Shown one piece after another: positions 18,487 through 26,415 of a DNA stretch of 64,000 bases (its first letter is position 1; the number at the start of each line of letters is the position of its first letter). The stretch is from the NCBI GenBank assembly GCA_965226245.1, contig CBDDCL010000015.1, positions 3,100,001 through 3,164,000 on the forward strand, given 5' to 3'. This DNA is from CBDCYS01 sp965226245. Lineage in GTDB: Bacteria > Acidobacteriota > Terriglobia > Bryobacterales > UBA6623. The notes under the pieces are model-generated. The model made no database searches and had not been told where the DNA came from. It was given only the letters and a program-made list of their open reading frames with translations. Both the position numbers and the translations under genes were made by a program.

Positions 18487-18756
18487 TCATTGAGCGAATC
18501 GCTCGAGACCTCCAAACAAGGAGCGCGCATAAGCCATCAGGCGGTCAGCCATCCAAGGGGCCAGCAACATCGCCGACGCCAAAAAGACAAGCAAGCGAGG
18601 CACGGCGTTGAAAGCCGGATCCTGCATCGACGTCAGGATCTGCACAATGCTCACCAACATTCCCGCCGCGAACCCGATCAACAGAATCGGCCCGCCCACC
18701 GTGAGCGTTACCCAGAAAGCCTCGCGAATAACTTCAACTGCCAAGTCGGGGGTCAT
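18487..18756 (-). CDS. fliQ: Flagellar export gate protein FliQ
   Basis: An 89-residue protein with two membrane helices (FWVTLTVGGPILLIGFAAGM and LLVFLASAMLLAPWMADRL) and the typical MTPDLAVEVIREAF start. The normal length is 88-90 residues. The start codon is preceded directly by an 8-bp tandem array instead of a clear Shine-Dalgarno sequence. Confidence 0.96.
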   Translation of the reverse strand: MTPDLAVEVIREAFWVTLTVGGPILLIGFAAGMLVSIVQILTSMQDPAFNAVPRLLVFLASAMLLAPWMADRLMAYARSLFGGLERFAQ

Positions 18757-18761
18757 CGTTC

Positions 18762-18848
18762 CGTTGAGCCGTTGATCCGCTGAGCCGTTGATCCGTTGAG
18801 CTGTTGAGCTGTTGAGCCGCTTTTCCGTTGGGCGGCTGATTCGTTGAC
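18762..18848 (-). repeat. 8-bp tandem array upstream of fliQ
   Basis: About eleven units of the type TCCGTTGA/GCCGTTGA on the plus strand (TCAACGGA/TCAACGGC read in the direction of fliQ). The last units are degenerate. It belongs with the arrays at 18950, 26341 and 30629. Confidence 0.75.
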
Positions 18849-18949
18849 CTACGCCGTTGGACCTACGCCGTTGGTGTGTCCACGGGAATGTTTTTCCTCA
18901 CGCAGTCAACACCGCCGACTGCCCAGCGTCCTAATCTGTCGTCGGGCAG

Positions 18950-18982
18950 CGGATCAACTGCTCAACGGCTCAACCGCTCAAC
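18950..18982 (+). repeat. 8-bp tandem array downstream of fliP
   Basis: Four to five TCAACNGC-type units just after the fliP stop, in opposite orientation to the array at 18762-18848, so the two can pair as a long inverted repeat. Bases 18849-18949 between them hold no gene. Confidence 0.7.
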
Positions 18983-18986
18983 GTAA

Positions 18987-19931
18987 CTAGTAAAATCCTT
19001 TCACCAGCGACCCGACGACCAAATTCCAGCCGTCAACCAGCACGAATAACAACAGTTTGAAAGGGGCTGAGATCATGATCGGCGGCAACTGGATCATACC
19101 TAGCGAAAGGGTGATCGAGGCCACCAGTAAGTCGATCACCAGAAATGGCAGAAACAAGACGGCGCCGATTTGAAACGCCGTCTTCAGCTCCGAAAGTACG
19201 TAGGCCGGCATCAAGACGATCAGATCCAGTTCATCTAGATTGGCCGGCCTGGGTTTGCCCGTTATTTCTAGAAACAAGGCGACATCATTCTCACGAACAT
19301 AGCGGGAAAGAAATTTCTTGATGGGACCACCCGCGCGCTGCAATGCTTCGAAGTGGTTAATCTCCTCTTGTTGCAATGGGACAATCGCCGCGGCGTGAAC
19401 TTCGTCAGCGACCGGCTGCATCAGAACGACGGTAAGAAACAGCGTCAGCCCGATTAAGGTTTGGTTGCTCGGCGCGGTCTGCGTTCCAACGGCCTGCCGC
19501 AAAAAGTGAAGCACCACCAGGATTCGCAGGAATGGAGTGAGCGATGCGATCGCCGCCGGCAGCAAAGTCAGCAAAGTCAGCAGCAGCAGGATCTGCATGG
19601 ACACACCCATCTTGCCGGGATCTTCGCCAAAAGAGATGTTCAAGGTTGGAGAAGCCGGAGGAGTCGGTGGAATCGGGCTCTGGGCCGGGCAGTTCCCGCC
19701 GAGCAGCAGCAGCACAATCGCGAGCTGGAAGAAGTGGCCGAGGCGTCCCCGCCCGCGGCTGGCCCAAGAAAAAGGCGGACTTTTCGAAGGCGGGCCCAAG
19801 ACCAGACGTCGCGGCGCGGTCCGGTCCAGCGCAGCGCACACGTCAGCCACGAAACGGCCTGCTTCCGCGCCCCGCGCCGGCGATAGGCGGCGGCTCGTCC
19901 GAGGGTACATTGCGGCAGTGAATCCCATCAT
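18987..19931 (-). CDS. fliP: Flagellar export gate protein FliP
   Basis: A 314-residue protein. The FliP core is clear: ILLLLTLLTLLPAAIASLTP, FLRILVVLHFLRQAVGTQ, VLMPAYVLSELKTAFQIGAV and a C-terminal MISAPFKLLLFVLVDGWNLV. A cleavable signal-like segment (FFQLAIVLLLLGGNCPAQS) sits only at about residue 67, so this protein is about 65 residues longer at the N-terminus than usual. The ATGA overlap with the fliO stop supports the upstream start, but initiation further in is possible. FliP forms the core of the export channel with FliQ and FliR. Confidence 0.93.
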   Translation of the reverse strand: MMGFTAAMYPRTSRRLSPARGAEAGRFVADVCAALDRTAPRRLVLGPPSKSPPFSWASRGRGRLGHFFQLAIVLLLLGGNCPAQSPIPPTPPASPTLNISFGEDPGKMGVSMQILLLLTLLTLLPAAIASLTPFLRILVVLHFLRQAVGTQTAPSNQTLIGLTLFLTVVLMQPVADEVHAAAIVPLQQEEINHFEALQRAGGPIKKFLSRYVRENDVALFLEITGKPRPANLDELDLIVLMPAYVLSELKTAFQIGAVLFLPFLVIDLLVASITLSLGMIQLPPIMISAPFKLLLFVLVDGWNLVVGSLVKGFY

Positions 19932-20323
19932 GTCCGCGAAGAGGCCGCGCCAGTTGTGCGGTGGCGCTGAGCGCGTCTCGATACGGCCGAGTGGAGAGAG
20001 TGCCAGTAGCCCGTTGGCAGCCGGGAATCCTCATCGAACCCCGCCACGGCCTCACGGTTGTTCCGCGGCCGGTCAACCGCAACCTTCAGGTCGCTCGTTT
20101 GCAGCTCGCTGACAAGAGAAATCCGGTCATTCGTAGTTGCCAACAGAAAGCTTCTGCGTCCGACAGCCACCAGCGAGAGGCTCTTACCCGCTCCCAGCGC
20201 CACGGTTTCGACAACTTCGAGGTGCTGTCCTTTCGTGGTTGCGCGGCCCCAGCGGCGCAAGAGAAACAGCGCCCCGCCCAGCAGGCCGAAAACGAACATC
20301 AGAGCGAGCAGGGAACTCAGCAT
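19928..20323 (-). CDS. fliO: Flagellar biosynthetic protein FliO
   Basis: A 131-residue protein. One N-terminal membrane helix (LLALMFVFGLLGGALFLLRRW) is followed by the FliO-type segment LEVVETVALGAGKSLSLVAVGRRSFLLATT. It overlaps fliP by ATGA and assists FliP assembly. The C-terminal tail after residue 85 is poorly conserved. Confidence 0.88.
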   Translation of the reverse strand: MLSSLLALMFVFGLLGGALFLLRRWGRATTKGQHLEVVETVALGAGKSLSLVAVGRRSFLLATTNDRISLVSELQTSDLKVAVDRPRNNREAVAGFDEDSRLPTGYWHSLHSAVSRRAQRHRTTGAASSRT

Positions 20324-20366
20324 GTTTCAGCTCAAGGCGACTGCTGTTTAGCTCGAAGCAGCTAGT

Positions 20367-20738
20367 TCAGGCTTCTGCCGGCGAAACGTTCGGCTCCAAG
20401 AGGTCTCTCTCGTCGGGACGGCGAAGGTCGGTGATGCGAAGTCCCATCGTGTCTTCGATCACCACGATCTCGCCGCTTCCAACGGGTTCGCCGTCCATCA
20501 GCAGGTCGACATTCTCACCGGCGGAACGCGTAAGCTCGATGACCGAGTCCTCGCGGAATTCCAATATCTCGGAAACCTTCAGCCGCTTGCGGTCCAACTG
20601 AACCGAAATCTCGATGGGCACATCCCGAAGCTGATCCAGACTGCTGAGCCCGGCGGCAACCAGGGCCGGAAGCCGCGGCTGGCCGGCTGCCTCAGAGCCG
20701 GGCGGAGAGTCCCTTCGAGGAGAATGTCGTGACGCCAT
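20367..20738 (-). CDS. fliN: Short flagellar switch protein FliN
   Basis: A 123-residue protein of classical FliN size. A polar N-terminus leads into a SpoA domain (LRDVPIEISVQLDRKRLKVS, VDLLMDGEPVGSGEIVVIED, GLRITDLRRPDER). It lies between flgE (15 bp) and fliO (43 bp). Since a long FliN is encoded next to fliM, this cluster has two FliN-type C-ring proteins. Confidence 0.92.
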   Translation of the reverse strand: MASRHSPRRDSPPGSEAAGQPRLPALVAAGLSSLDQLRDVPIEISVQLDRKRLKVSEILEFREDSVIELTRSAGENVDLLMDGEPVGSGEIVVIEDTMGLRITDLRRPDERDLLEPNVSPAEA

Positions 20739-20753
20739 GGATTCAGCGAGAGA

Positions 20754-22094
20754 TTACCGCTTCAAGTTCAGCACTTCTTGGTTCAGCTCGTCGGCGGTCG
20801 TGATGACCCGCGCGTTCGCTTGAAAGCCGCGCTGATAAGTCAGCAGGTTCGTAAACTCTTGAGCAATATCGACATTCGAAAACTCAAGCGATAGGCCGAG
20901 CACCGAGCCCAGCCCTCCGGTGTTGGCCGGTCCGGTGACCGGCTGTCCGGAAGCCGACGTCGGAACGTAGTTGTTGTTGCCCACCGACAGCAACGTTTGC
21001 GCGTTGGTGAATCGAGCCAGCGCCAGTTGTGCCAGAATTCGTGTTCTTCCGTCGCTGTAAAGCCCGTTGATCACTCCGCCGTCCGCGATGGAAATCGAGG
21101 TAAGCTGGGCGGGCGGAGTCCCATTCTGAGTAAGGTCGGAGACCGAAGAGTCTGTCGCGAAGTTAGTCAGCGTGGGCTGAAGAAGCGAGTCCAGCAAGCT
21201 CCATTTGATGACCAATGGTTGCGCTCCGTTGGCAAAGGCGAGGCTGGCGGAGCTCGTGTCGATCGTGAGATCGAACGGACCGGTGAATGGACCGCCAAAC
21301 GGATTAATCAAGGTACCCGTTCCGTCGAAGTCGATCGGGTATGGTAGTACGGTTACAGGTGGGGTCGAATTATCGAGCAGGATATTGGGATCACTCGTTG
21401 GGGTCGCCGGCGGAGAGCCTGTCAGAACATCTTCGGCTGGAATCGTTACAGTGACATCGAAGGATCCAGCCGCGCCCGTCCTCGGTGGTGTTACGGGAGC
21501 GAAGGTCAGCGTCACAATGTGAGACTCGCCGAGTGAATCGAAGACCTGGAGGGGAACCGTGAAATCGGTGGTTAGGTTCTTCGACAGATTTGCCGTGATA
21601 CTGATTTCGGACGTTGGCTTGGGTTCAAGGGTATCGTTCCCGGCCAAGCTGATATCGCCGATAGGCAGGCTGGTGTTCAGCACCCCTGTGGAAGAATTCC
21701 TGCTCCATCCCTGGACGATTTCGCCGTTGATCTCGACTAACTCCCTCGCGGTGTTGAGCTGGAAGTTTCCGGCCCGCGTGTATTGGGTCAGGTCGCCGTC
21801 TTTTACGATGAAAAATCCTTCACCTTGGATGGCGGCATCCAGCAACCCGGCGGTGTTCTGAACCGTTCCTTGCTCAAATCTTCGGGATACGGTAATCGGC
21901 GCGACGCCTAGTCCGGCCTGAGAGGCAACGCCGGATCGGCTCAATCCAATCGTTTGGTAGAACAGGTCGCGAAACTCAGCCCGGCTGCCCTTGAAGGCGA
22001 ATGTATTGAGGTTCGCAAGATTGTTTGAAATGACCTCGATGGCCTTGGCATGGGACCGCAGGCCGGATAACGCTGTGAGAAATGCACTTGGCAT
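20754..22094 (-). CDS. flgE: Flagellar hook protein FlgE
   Basis: A 446-residue protein. The N-terminal rod/hook signature is ISNNLANLNTFAFKGSRAEF. Central D1/D2 segments include GEGFFIVKDGDLTQYTRAGN. The C-terminal coiled region is LLTYQRGFQANARVITTADE. AAGGAG lies 7 bases before the ATG. It polymerises into the hook after FlgD caps the rod. It is 69 bp downstream of flgD. Confidence 0.96.
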   Translation of the reverse strand: MPSAFLTALSGLRSHAKAIEVISNNLANLNTFAFKGSRAEFRDLFYQTIGLSRSGVASQAGLGVAPITVSRRFEQGTVQNTAGLLDAAIQGEGFFIVKDGDLTQYTRAGNFQLNTARELVEINGEIVQGWSRNSSTGVLNTSLPIGDISLAGNDTLEPKPTSEISITANLSKNLTTDFTVPLQVFDSLGESHIVTLTFAPVTPPRTGAAGSFDVTVTIPAEDVLTGSPPATPTSDPNILLDNSTPPVTVLPYPIDFDGTGTLINPFGGPFTGPFDLTIDTSSASLAFANGAQPLVIKWSLLDSLLQPTLTNFATDSSVSDLTQNGTPPAQLTSISIADGGVINGLYSDGRTRILAQLALARFTNAQTLLSVGNNNYVPTSASGQPVTGPANTGGLGSVLGLSLEFSNVDIAQEFTNLLTYQRGFQANARVITTADELNQEVLNLKR

Positions 22095-22163
22095 GAATCG
22101 CTCCTTGGGCTGGCTGTCAAAGCCGGCCGTTGATAGAAAACTTGTTAAAAATAAACGTGAAAC

Positions 22164-22430
22164 TTAATCCTCACTAGACTGAGCGCTCAGCACGTCATGG
22201 ATTGACTCCAGCGTCTTGCGAATCTGCAGAAGCTGCTCCATGGAGCTGAACTGCGCCAGTTGGCTCACAAACTGAGTGGGATCCATCGGGTTCAGCGGGT
22301 CCTGGTTCTGAATCTGCGCCACCAGCAGTTTTAAGAACATGTCTCTATTCGCGTCGTTTGTGATCAAAGGCCTTTCGTCGGCCTCAGTCGTCGGCGCGGT
22401 TTGCGAAGGCGACGGTGCGGTAACGAGCAT
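22164..22430 (-). CDS. flgD: Hook-capping protein FlgD, minimal version
   Basis: An 88-residue protein consisting of the conserved N-terminal FlgD region only (DMFLKLLVAQIQNQDPLNPMD, then TQFVSQLAQFSSMEQLLQI). ATG at 22430 is chosen because GGAGGGAG precedes it and it overlaps the stop of the upstream small gene (TGATG). The Ig-like and Tudor-like C-terminal domains of typical FlgD (about 220 residues) are absent. There is no homologous sequence downstream, so this looks like a short natural form. Confidence 0.9.
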   Translation of the reverse strand: MLVTAPSPSQTAPTTEADERPLITNDANRDMFLKLLVAQIQNQDPLNPMDPTQFVSQLAQFSSMEQLLQIRKTLESIHDVLSAQSSED

Positions 22431-22705
22431 CAGGACTCCCTCCTGGCTGCGAAGAATTTTCCGGCCTTGGCGCCGCTGCTTCGGGCCGCAGAGGCGGCTG
22501 TCGCCGCTCGTTGCTTGGTGGGCTGTTTCGGCGGCACGGCGGAGAGCGAAACTACGCCCTGGTTCCAGCCCGGCTCCAGCCGGTCGAGATTGCCGGCAGG
22601 GCGGCGAGCGGCCTCCTCTGTGTCCGGTAACAATCTCAGCCACTCGACGCCATCCGTTCCCTTGGTCACCGTCGTGTTGGCGATGCTTGAGTCTCTTTTG
22701 GTCAC
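22430..22705 (-). CDS. Small protein of unknown function between fliK and flgD
   Basis: A 91-residue protein starting with GTG at 22705, with a strong AGGAGG 6-7 bases upstream. It begins 15 bp after the fliK stop, and its stop overlaps the flgD start codon (TGATG), so it is embedded in the operon. The sequence is basic and Ala/Arg-rich, beginning TKRDSSIANTTVTKG, with no membrane helix or recognised domain. The coupling suggests a role with FliK or FlgD, but the function is unknown. Confidence 0.65.
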   Translation of the reverse strand: MTKRDSSIANTTVTKGTDGVEWLRLLPDTEEAARRPAGNLDRLEPGWNQGVVSLSAVPPKQPTKQRAATAASAARSSGAKAGKFFAARRES

Positions 22706-22720
22706 GGTAATCCTCCTGTC

Positions 22721-25390
22721 TTAGGAATCAATTTCGAGTCGAAATACGCGCCCGGCTCTAGGCCCGCGCTGCCCCTGTCGGGACGCCGGACGGGGTGGCC
22801 GCTGCCGTCCGCCCTGTCGCTGGTCCTGTTGCGAACCGGTCCACTGCTCGCTTCCGGAGTACGAAACGTTAAAACCCTTTTGCGACAGTGATTCGAGCAT
22901 TTGCGGGAGACTCTCTCCAATCAGTTGTCCCGTGCGGGAATTGTCGGTCCGCAGCAGCGTGTCAATCACCCCGTTCCTCTCCACCAGCCTCAGCGAAAGC
23001 CGCCCGAGGTGGCTGTCTCTGAGCACAACGTTCATCTGATTCAAATCGGCATTCTTTTGGAGCGAAGCCAGCTCCACAACATGCTCGACCGCCCGGACTC
23101 GCTCGGAATATGAGGCAAGAGCTTGGGTGCTTGGATCCGCGGGCCGTGAGAATACGCTTGGCGCCCGAGGTGAAGACTCTGCCTGCCGGGGAAGCGTTTG
23201 CGATGCCGGGTCAGCCGTGTCGTTGGCCGATCGCCGCACTGCGGGGACCGGAATTCTGTTGGAGAGATTCGACTTCTCTGAGTCAGAGTGGCCGTTGCGA
23301 ACGGACGACCCCGGCTCGCTTTCTCGGGACGCGGAGGCGCCGCGCTTCGAGAACGGTGCTCCTGGGAGCGTCGGCTGGCGTTCGGACTGTTCGGGCGAAT
23401 CAAGACCCTTTTGGGATCGTGTGAACTCCGTCCCGGACAGCCCGTTCCGATGGACCCGCTCCCGGCGCATGACGCCAGGCAGCGCGGCCGCCGAATGGCT
23501 GGACGAAACAAGGTTCGCATCCGTTCGGGTGAATTCAGAGGCGGTCGGCATCGATAAACTCCGCGGCGAGACCGTTTCACCGCCTCGGCGGGTAATACGC
23601 CCCGATCGCAAATCGTTTTCCGCCAGGGAGTTTTCAGCGGTATTCGCGTGCACGGTTCTTAGATGCTGACTTGACCCAGCGTCACTGGGTTGGGTCTCCC
23701 GGGTCGCATCCGCGGCCTTCAATTCGGGTCCAGCCGGCGAATGGGCCGCCGCTGTCTGTGGATTACCTGTGGAAAACTGGCGACTCAGGCTTCCGGCACC
23801 GATGCCCTCGTTCCCACGCGTCTGGGTGGGGCGAAGAGAAAAATGTGCTGCCGAGACCGGTAGAGATGCCGCTTTCACAGGGGAGTTCCGTTGCGGCCCC
23901 ATTGGAACTCCGAAGCGTGCAAGCCGCGAGTCAGGCCTGGGCCTCGTGGACAACATGTTTGCTTGCTCTGCTTTACGTTCCGGTGACTGCTCGGAGAGAG
24001 CCTCCGTGTCAGACACCGCGTCCGATGGATTGTTGAACAGAAGTATTCGGCTCAGAGGATAACTATCACTTAAAGAGTCTGTTATGACTTTTCCATCATG
24101 TGATACTTCGTGCAATAGTCGTGGCTTGGGGCTGGCCGTAATCGTCTTCTGATCAACCGACTCCACTTCCTTCCCGGATCGCTGATTTCGGCTCGAGTGG
24201 TTCGGATCGCCGTGGTGCTGAGTGATATTGCCAGGACCGGAGGCAACCATTCGGCTGGGAGGCAATGGCTGGGCTCCACCAGGGTTTGTAATATTAGTCG
24301 TTCGAATCGTGAACGCCCGCGCGCTGACGGGGACCACAGCCTCGGTTAGTGCAATCGCCCTCAAGTTTTCCACAGGGTTGGGCTGGTTTTCCGGTGTCGC
24401 GGGCGGTGGGCTGGTTGACGCGGCGAGATCCCGACTTTGAACGGAAGCCCCACGTCCAAGGAACGTCCGCCCGAGTCCTTGTTCTATGATCTTGCTGGGC
24501 GGAATACCGTTGGAGTCAAGCAAGCCAAGCTCAGCGTGTTCGATCGTGGTGCCCACTGGCTGGGCTGCACCAGGGTTTGTAACATTAGTCCTTCGAATCG
24601 TGAACGCCCGCGCATTGACGGGGACCGCAGCCTCGGTTGCCGCAATCGCCCTCGAGATTTCCACAGGGCTGGGCTGGTTTTCCGGTGTCGCGGGCGGTGG
24701 GCTGGTTGACGCGGCGAGATCCGGACTTTGAACGGAAGCCCCACGCCCAAGGAACGTACGCGCGAGTCCTTGTTCTATGATCTTGCTGGGCGGAATACCG
24801 TTGGAGTCAAGCAAGCCAAACTCGTGCTCGATCGTGGCTCTCGGCATTGCCGCCGGAAGCAGCGATTCAACCTTTTGGAAGGCGGTTGCTTGAGAGAGGT
24901 CACCCTGCTTCTCCAGACTTCCAAACGGGGCGTGTAGAGCTGCGGATCGGCTGTCGGGTGTAGCGTGACCATCGGCCGTTGATATGACGGCGTCGCGTGG
25001 CAGAGGCGCTTGAAACTCCGCAATGATTCTGCGCGCTGTCTCGAGAGCCGTCGAAGCAAGCGGCGCCGCAGTTAGCGCAGTGTCGGCGCCGGGCAGCGGG
25101 GCTTGCGGCTGCTCCTCGTCCTGGCCTGTGCCAAATGCTCCCCCGTACCGGTTGGTTTCGCCTTCCAGCAGTTCCTCGTCCACGAACACACCGTCGCTCT
25201 TAGCCCTGAAATGAAACGAGAAAGGCTTCCCGTTAACCTGAGCGGGCTCCACAAACTCAAGCACACTTTTCGGATTCGAAACCAGCCCTCCAGGGGCCGA
25301 CGCGAAAGCAGCCTGTGGCTCCACTGCCGTACTGCCCGCCCCAACTTGGCCGACCGTCATCGCGGACTTGTTCCGCATGTTAGGGGCCAA
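22721..25390 (-). CDS. fliK: Flagellar hook-length control protein FliK
   Basis: An 889-residue protein, at the long end of the family. Most of it is low-complexity Pro/Ser/Thr/Ala/Arg-rich ruler sequence with an internal 97-residue tandem duplication (about residues 183-377). The C-terminal FliK domain lies at about residues 770-850 (LNQMNVVLRDSHLGRLSLRL, then LRTDNSRTGQLIGESLPQML). It measures hook length and triggers the FlhB switch. It is the first gene of the minus-strand operon, divergent from flgF. Confidence 0.9.
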   Translation of the reverse strand: MAPNMRNKSAMTVGQVGAGSTAVEPQAAFASAPGGLVSNPKSVLEFVEPAQVNGKPFSFHFRAKSDGVFVDEELLEGETNRYGGAFGTGQDEEQPQAPLPGADTALTAAPLASTALETARRIIAEFQAPLPRDAVISTADGHATPDSRSAALHAPFGSLEKQGDLSQATAFQKVESLLPAAMPRATIEHEFGLLDSNGIPPSKIIEQGLARTFLGRGASVQSPDLAASTSPPPATPENQPSPVEISRAIAATEAAVPVNARAFTIRRTNVTNPGAAQPVGTTIEHAELGLLDSNGIPPSKIIEQGLGRTFLGRGASVQSRDLAASTSPPPATPENQPNPVENLRAIALTEAVVPVSARAFTIRTTNITNPGGAQPLPPSRMVASGPGNITQHHGDPNHSSRNQRSGKEVESVDQKTITASPKPRLLHEVSHDGKVITDSLSDSYPLSRILLFNNPSDAVSDTEALSEQSPERKAEQANMLSTRPRPDSRLARFGVPMGPQRNSPVKAASLPVSAAHFSLRPTQTRGNEGIGAGSLSRQFSTGNPQTAAAHSPAGPELKAADATRETQPSDAGSSQHLRTVHANTAENSLAENDLRSGRITRRGGETVSPRSLSMPTASEFTRTDANLVSSSHSAAALPGVMRRERVHRNGLSGTEFTRSQKGLDSPEQSERQPTLPGAPFSKRGASASRESEPGSSVRNGHSDSEKSNLSNRIPVPAVRRSANDTADPASQTLPRQAESSPRAPSVFSRPADPSTQALASYSERVRAVEHVVELASLQKNADLNQMNVVLRDSHLGRLSLRLVERNGVIDTLLRTDNSRTGQLIGESLPQMLESLSQKGFNVSYSGSEQWTGSQQDQRQGGRQRPPRPASRQGQRGPRAGRVFRLEIDS
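24262..24845 (-). repeat. 291-bp tandem duplication inside fliK
   Basis: Two copies of a 97-codon unit with period 291 bp. GAATACCGTTGGAGTCAAGC recurs at 24502 and 24793, and ATTAGTC at 24293 and 24584. The two copies differ by scattered substitutions and a small length difference near GAGCTTGG. The reading frame is preserved. Confidence 0.85.
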
Positions 25391-25549
25391 ACCGATTCCG
25401 TCGCGGATTCAACTACTTAGGGACAATCAGCAGCGACGAAAAAATGTCAAGTGTCAAGATCACCACGGAGCCACGATCTGACTGCTTGCTGATTACACAA
25501 GGCTTAGAACTCGCTGCCTGATGGCCCCGAAATTGCCCTGTTATCAGCG
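25391..25549. promoter_or_regulatory. Divergent spacer between fliK (left) and flgF (right)
   Basis: The 159-bp gap separates the two early flagellar operons and must hold promoters for both. No convincing sigma-28 or sigma-54 box is visible; no operator was identified. Confidence 0.5.
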
Positions 25550-26290
25550 ATGGATCAAGCACTGCTGACCGTCGCCGCCGGAATGCGCGCGCGAATGGAG
25601 ACTCTGGAGGTGTTGGGCAATAACATTGCCAATGCCCCGACGAGCGGCTACAAAGCTGACCGCGAGTTCTATCGGCTGTTCTCGACGGCCGAGGCACGGC
25701 TCGATATGGGGCTGGGCGAGCGTCCCTGGATGCCCGTGGTCGGGGGATCCGTGATAGATTTTGGGCAAGGCCCGCTGATCCAGACCGAGGGGCCGCTCGA
25801 TGTAGCGCTCTCTGGACCAGGCTTCCTGGTGGTCCAGTCTCCCAACGGCGATCTCTACACTCGCAGCGGCAGTTTGCAGCGCTCCTCGACCGGCGTACTC
25901 TCGACTTTCGACGGCTATCCCGTCGTTGGCGGCCGAGGGGAACAGATTCGCCTCCCTGCGACTGGGGAAATCGATATCCGGCCCGACGGCATGATATCGG
26001 TTGGTGGCGTGGCCGCCGGACAGCTCCAAATGGTGAAGTTTCCAGGACGTCCCCCGCTTTCAAAGGTCGGGCGCAGCTATTTTGCGGTGCCGCAGGGGGT
26101 GCTTTCCCAACCCGCTTCAGCAACGACGATGAAGCAGGGTTACATCGAGGGATCGAATGTCGAACCCACGAAAGAAGCCGTGAACCTGATCATGGCGACG
26201 CGCCACTTCGAAATGATGCGGCGAGTCGCCTCCCTGGTCGGCGACGAAATGGACGGCCGTGCCGTCGAGGAACTAGGAAGAACGTCGTAA
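25550..26290 (+). CDS. flgF: Proximal rod protein FlgF
   Basis: A 246-residue protein with the N-terminal signature EVLGNNIANAPTSGYKADREF, central TEGPLDVALSGPGFLVVQSPNG and C-terminal EAVNLIMATRHFEMMRRV. Length and position before flgG identify it as FlgF rather than FlgG. It is the first gene of the plus-strand operon. There is no strong Shine-Dalgarno sequence before ATG. Confidence 0.94.
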   Translation: MDQALLTVAAGMRARMETLEVLGNNIANAPTSGYKADREFYRLFSTAEARLDMGLGERPWMPVVGGSVIDFGQGPLIQTEGPLDVALSGPGFLVVQSPNGDLYTRSGSLQRSSTGVLSTFDGYPVVGGRGEQIRLPATGEIDIRPDGMISVGGVAAGQLQMVKFPGRPPLSKVGRSYFAVPQGVLSQPASATTMKQGYIEGSNVEPTKEAVNLIMATRHFEMMRRVASLVGDEMDGRAVEELGRTS

Positions 26291-26340
26291 ATGGCAAGGC
26301 CTATCCCCAGCTTGTGAAGGAAACCCGAGATACAGAAACG

Positions 26341-26414
26341 AATCAACAGAGCAACGGTTCAACGGAGCAACGGCTCAACCGCTCAACGGATCAACGGATA
26401 AACGGAGCAACGTA
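26341..26414 (+). repeat. 8-bp tandem array between flgF and flgG
   Basis: Nine consecutive octamers of the type TCAACGGA/GCAACGGC, ending one base before the flgG start codon. The last units supply the GGAG that serves as Shine-Dalgarno for flgG. Confidence 0.8.
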
Positions 26415-26415
26415 A

